Source: Verrucomicrobiota bacterium (GTDB lineage: Bacteria > Verrucomicrobiota > Verrucomicrobiia > Opitutales > Seribacteraceae). From it: DNA of 64,000 nt. Made by a program: the position numbers and the translations under genes. The notes beneath the pieces were generated by a model. That model was given only the letters and a program-made list of their open reading frames with translations. It did no database searches and was not told the origin of the DNA. Location: contig JAOLZO010000009.1 of the NCBI GenBank assembly GCA_028343845.1, positions 1-64,000 of the forward strand, in the 5' to 3' direction. Positions 61,263-64,000 of the stretch are shown here, one piece after another. Every line of letters begins with the position of its first letter. Position 1 is the stretch's first letter.

Positions 61263-62425
61263 ACTTCAAACCCGCCCTAGCGACTCTGCTCGCTTTTTCC
61301 TGCGCAAGCGCGCTTCTTGGCTTTGAGTCCGAGAACCTGACTGCTCGGTGTTCCTTTTCCAATTCTCTGGAAGCGTTCGAGAAGAACAAAACCGCACGGG
61401 TAGCCTTTATGGGTGGTTCGATAACCGAAATGAACGGATACCGCCCGATGCTTTCAAAATGGCTTGAGCAAAAATTTCCCAAGACCAAGTTCGAGTTCAT
61501 CAATGCGGGCATTTCCTCCACTTGCTCGACAACCGGCGCCTTCCGCTTGCGCAGAGACGTCCTCGATCACGGCCCCATCGATTTATTCTTCATCGAGTTC
61601 GCGGTCAACGACGATCAGGATGCCGGGCATTCAAAAGAATCTTGCATTCGTGGCATGGAGGGAATTATCCGTCAAATTCGCACGAAGAGTCCAAAGACCG
61701 ATTTGGCAGTCACCTATTTCGTCAACCCGGGCATGCTCGAACAACTTCAGGCAGGAAAGAATCCGGTTTCCATGAACGCTCATGAACGCGTGCTTGAAGA
61801 ATACGGGGTTTCCCGAGTCCACCTCGCCCGTGAACTCGCCCATCAAATCAAGAACGGCTCCTTTTCCTGGAAAAAGTTCGGAGGGACTCACCCTAAGGAA
61901 CCTGGAAACCGGCTGTGCGCCAATATGCATATGGAAATGATCGAGAAGGCATGGAGCGCTAAAAAAATCAAAGCTTCCAAGGATAAAAAGATTCCCGCCC
62001 AACCGATCGCCCCCAACAGCTACTTCAATGGCCGATTCCTTTCTCCCCGAGAAGCAACCCTTACCGATGGGTGGAAGTTTTCCGAACCCGATTGGAAAAA
62101 CATCTCCGGCAAAAAACGCTCAAGATACCTGGGTCGCCCTTTGCTCCACAGCGAAACCCCAGGCAAGCCATTCCGGCTTAAGTTCGAAGGCCGGGCGATC
62201 GGAGCCTTCGTCAGCGCCGGTCCTGATGCCGGAATCCTCGAATTTGTCATTGATGGGAAACGTAAGGGAAGCATCGACCTACACCATCGATACAGCGGAG
62301 GACTTCATTACCCGCGCTCCGTTATGTTTGCCCACGATTTGTCACCTGGTCCTCACGAGATCGTACTCTCCATCAAGACAGGCAAAGGTTCCGCTGCCCG
62401 CATTATGGAATTCTGCATCAATTGA
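61259..62425 (+). CDS. Exported SGNH/GDSL hydrolase with C-terminal beta domain
   Basis: A 388-residue protein with a signal peptide (MNFKPALATLLAFSCASALL). The SGNH hydrolase domain has block I RVAFMGGSITEMNGY (Ser54), the Gly in EFINAGISSTCSTTGAFRLR, the Asn in FAVNDDQDAGH and the catalytic Asp/His block GGTHPKEPGNRL. From about 260 a second domain, beta-rich, starts at GWKFSEPDWKNISGKKRSRY and ends at GSAARIMEFCIN; it may bind carbohydrate. The GDSL motif is GGSIT, as in several polysaccharide acetyl esterases, so deacetylation is plausible. The ATG overlaps the eda stop, which is unusual for an exported esterase and suggests a shared transcript. Confidence 0.88.
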   Translation: MNFKPALATLLAFSCASALLGFESENLTARCSFSNSLEAFEKNKTARVAFMGGSITEMNGYRPMLSKWLEQKFPKTKFEFINAGISSTCSTTGAFRLRRDVLDHGPIDLFFIEFAVNDDQDAGHSKESCIRGMEGIIRQIRTKSPKTDLAVTYFVNPGMLEQLQAGKNPVSMNAHERVLEEYGVSRVHLARELAHQIKNGSFSWKKFGGTHPKEPGNRLCANMHMEMIEKAWSAKKIKASKDKKIPAQPIAPNSYFNGRFLSPREATLTDGWKFSEPDWKNISGKKRSRYLGRPLLHSETPGKPFRLKFEGRAIGAFVSAGPDAGILEFVIDGKRKGSIDLHHRYSGGLHYPRSVMFAHDLSPGPHEIVLSIKTGKGSAARIMEFCIN

Positions 62426-62452
62426 CTTGCCCAAACATCCACCCCAGTTCCC

Positions 62453-64000
62453 ATGAACCCCTTTCTTGACGATTCTTTTCTCATCCCTTGGTCCGAACTC
62501 GAACCCGAAAGGGTCGTGCCTGACCTGACCCTGGCGTTGCAAAGAGCGGAAGCCGAACTGGAGGAAATCCGAAACCTGCCCCCTGAGCAAGTCGACTTCA
62601 AGAACGTTCCCTTGCGCTTCTGCAAAGCGCAGGAGGATTTGTCGGAAATCTGGAACGTCGTATCGCATCTGGACCAAGTCCGAAACTCCGAGGCCTTGCG
62701 TGAGGCATACAACGAGATGCTTCCCAAGGTGACCGCATTCGGCGCCAAGGCGCTGCTTGACCAAGGGCTATGGAATCAAGTCAAGGCATTTGCCGCAACT
62801 GAGGAAGCCCAGGCTCTCGATGCTCAGGAGAAAAGGTTGCTCGACGAATTGGTGGCGGATTTCGTGGAGGCGGGTGCCGATCTTCCCGAAGACAAGCGGT
62901 TACGGCTCGAAAGGCTCTCCTCCGAGCTAGCCCAGACCACTCAGAAATTTTCTGAAAACGTTCTCGATTCAACCAATGACTGGCACAAGAACGTTTTGGA
63001 CGAATCCCTTCTCGCAGGGCTTCCCGAAAGCGCCAGGATGGCAGCGAAGGAAACGGCCAAGCAAAAGGAATTGGAGGGATGGGCATTCACTCTCCATGCC
63101 CCCTCCATTATGCCCATCATGAAATACCTCGATGATGGCGCCATGCGCAAGGAATTCTGGGAGGCTTCTTGCAAGGTGGGCTGGGAAGGCGAGCGCGACA
63201 ACACCGAATTGATTCGAAAAATTCTCGAATTAAGGCAGGAGAAGGCCACGATTCTGGGGAAGCGGGATTATGCGGACGTCGTCCTGGAGCGCAGAATGGC
63301 GGGTTCCGGAGCCCGGGCGGACGAGTTCGTCTCCGGTCTCAAGGACAAAACCATCGATGCTTTCGCTCGTGAGAACGAGCAATTGATCGCCTTCAAGGCT
63401 CAGAAAACAGGGCAACCGGCCGACCCCCTCGAGCCTTGGGAGCAAAGTTATTGGACGGAGAAGCAAATGAAGGAGAAATACGACTTTGACGATGAGGCGA
63501 TGCGACCCTACTTGCCCATCGATTCAGTCCTTTCGGGCATGTTTTCGTTGGTGACTGAAATCTTCCGCCTTCGGATCGAAGAACGATCGACTTCACACGA
63601 CGGAAAAGCTATCCACCGAATCGAAGGAGATAGTCGGGATCCGGTCGAGGTTTGGCATCCCGAAGTTAAATTCTATGAAATCTTTGATTCGGCCGACAAC
63701 CGTCACCTCGGGTCATTCTATGCCGATTGGCATCCCCGCCCGGACAAGCGTTCCGGAGCCTGGATGAACTATTTCAAGATGGGAGTTCCCGGCGAGGACG
63801 ATTCCCCCCGAGGTCCCCATCTCGGGCTGATGTGCGGAAACATGACCGCCCCCGTCGAAGGCAAGCCCGCTCTGCTCACCCACTATGAAGCCAACACCGT
63901 CTTCCACGAGTTCGGGCATCTTCTTCATCACCTCTGCGCGGAGGTCAAATTCAAGAAGCTAAGCATGGGCAACGTCCCCTGGGACTATGTCGAACTTCCC
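62453..64000 (+). CDS. M3-family metallopeptidase, oligopeptidase A-like (3' end outside window)
   Basis: An open frame from the ATG at 62453 reaches the window edge without a stop, covering about 516 residues. Starts MNPFLDDSFLIPWSELEPER and has the M3 helical domain (LEEIRNLPPEQVDF, LSSELAQTTQKFSENVLDST, ARMAAKETAKQKELEGWAFT). The zinc motif is VFHEFGHLLHHL (HEFGH, 63905-63919), preceded by LLTHYEANT. There is no signal peptide, so it is cytoplasmic, degrading oligopeptides such as cleaved signal peptides. It follows the SGNH hydrolase gene after 27 bases. The second zinc-ligand Glu and the C-terminus lie beyond the edge. Confidence 0.93.
   Translation, partial: MNPFLDDSFLIPWSELEPERVVPDLTLALQRAEAELEEIRNLPPEQVDFKNVPLRFCKAQEDLSEIWNVVSHLDQVRNSEALREAYNEMLPKVTAFGAKALLDQGLWNQVKAFAATEEAQALDAQEKRLLDELVADFVEAGADLPEDKRLRLERLSSELAQTTQKFSENVLDSTNDWHKNVLDESLLAGLPESARMAAKETAKQKELEGWAFTLHAPSIMPIMKYLDDGAMRKEFWEASCKVGWEGERDNTELIRKILELRQEKATILGKRDYADVVLERRMAGSGARADEFVSGLKDKTIDAFARENEQLIAFKAQKTGQPADPLEPWEQSYWTEKQMKEKYDFDDEAMRPYLPIDSVLSGMFSLVTEIFRLRIEERSTSHDGKAIHRIEGDSRDPVEVWHPEVKFYEIFDSADNRHLGSFYADWHPRPDKRSGAWMNYFKMGVPGEDDSPRGPHLGLMCGNMTAPVEGKPALLTHYEANTVFHEFGHLLHHLCAEVKFKKLSMGNVPWDYVELP

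Overview
The window reads as chromosomal DNA of a Verrucomicrobiota bacterium, or a close Planctomycetes-Verrucomicrobia relative, probably marine. The reasons are several family types together: four Cys-type sulfatases, DUF1501/DUF1549-DUF1553 and DUF1552/DUF1592 gene pairs with c-type haem motifs, an ECF sigma factor of the Rhodopirellula/Verrucomicrobium type followed by a FecR-like gene, WA-x-DP repeat proteins and InlB-like repeat surface proteins. The class (Opitutae or Verrucomicrobiae) cannot be fixed from this sequence. There is no rRNA, no complete tRNA, no IS element and no CRISPR array.

Region 1 (about 1-25,850, all minus strand) is a long collinear run. It starts with an ECF sigma gene and continues with a chimeric micro-ORF, a FecR/anti-sigma-like protein, and three genes with c-type haem motifs (a small cytochrome, a streptogramin-lyase-like propeller and a YVTN propeller fused to ankyrin repeats), with a cupredoxin-like protein among them. 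It then has a PD40 propeller, a sulfatase, a three-domain esterase, a second sulfatase, a DUF1592 cytochrome, a DUF1552 protein, two PQQ-type propellers, a small membrane protein and a third sulfatase, and ends with a TolC-like lipoprotein cut by the window edge. Many junctions are 4-base ATGA/GTGA overlaps, so blocks of the run are probably co-translated. Nearly all products are exported. The most economical reading is a locus for extracytoplasmic breakdown of sulfated, acylated polysaccharide with associated redox proteins.

Region 2 (25,850-29,900) looks rearranged. It holds a GH2 glycosidase whose upstream DNA is a 63-bp copy of the sigma gene's promoter and first codons, a tRNA-Leu-like 3' fragment, a response regulator with Glu in place of the phosphoacceptor Asp, a Lys-rich exported protein, and a frameshifted second copy of the sigma gene. 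A conserved element (GTAAC, 15-16 nt, GCTGTrTATA-like) precedes the sigma gene, its pseudogene, the GH2 gene, the esterase gene and the TolC-like gene. It is probably the promoter read by this sigma factor, and the best candidate here for an undescribed regulatory circuit.

Region 3 (29,900-41,300) has a 974-residue repeat protein, a photolyase/cryptochrome, an acyltransferase with ankyrin repeats inserted between its membrane segments, two paralogous secreted repeat proteins, and a compact DUF3570-ApbE-DUF4266 operon whose DUF3570 protein carries a flavinylation-type DxxSGAT motif.

Region 4 (41,400-47,400) is a sulfatase convergent with a DUF1501/PSD1 pair. Region 5 (47,400-64,000) is mostly core or housekeeping: a WA-x-DP repeat protein, a cupin, DUF3147, MscS, HflK/HflC, TypA/BipA, an exported alpha/beta hydrolase, a CPBP-like membrane protein, an enolase-superfamily enzyme, TerC, KDPG aldolase, an SGNH hydrolase and the start of an M3 peptidase. 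All four sulfatases need formylglycine maturation, and no maturase gene is present in the window.
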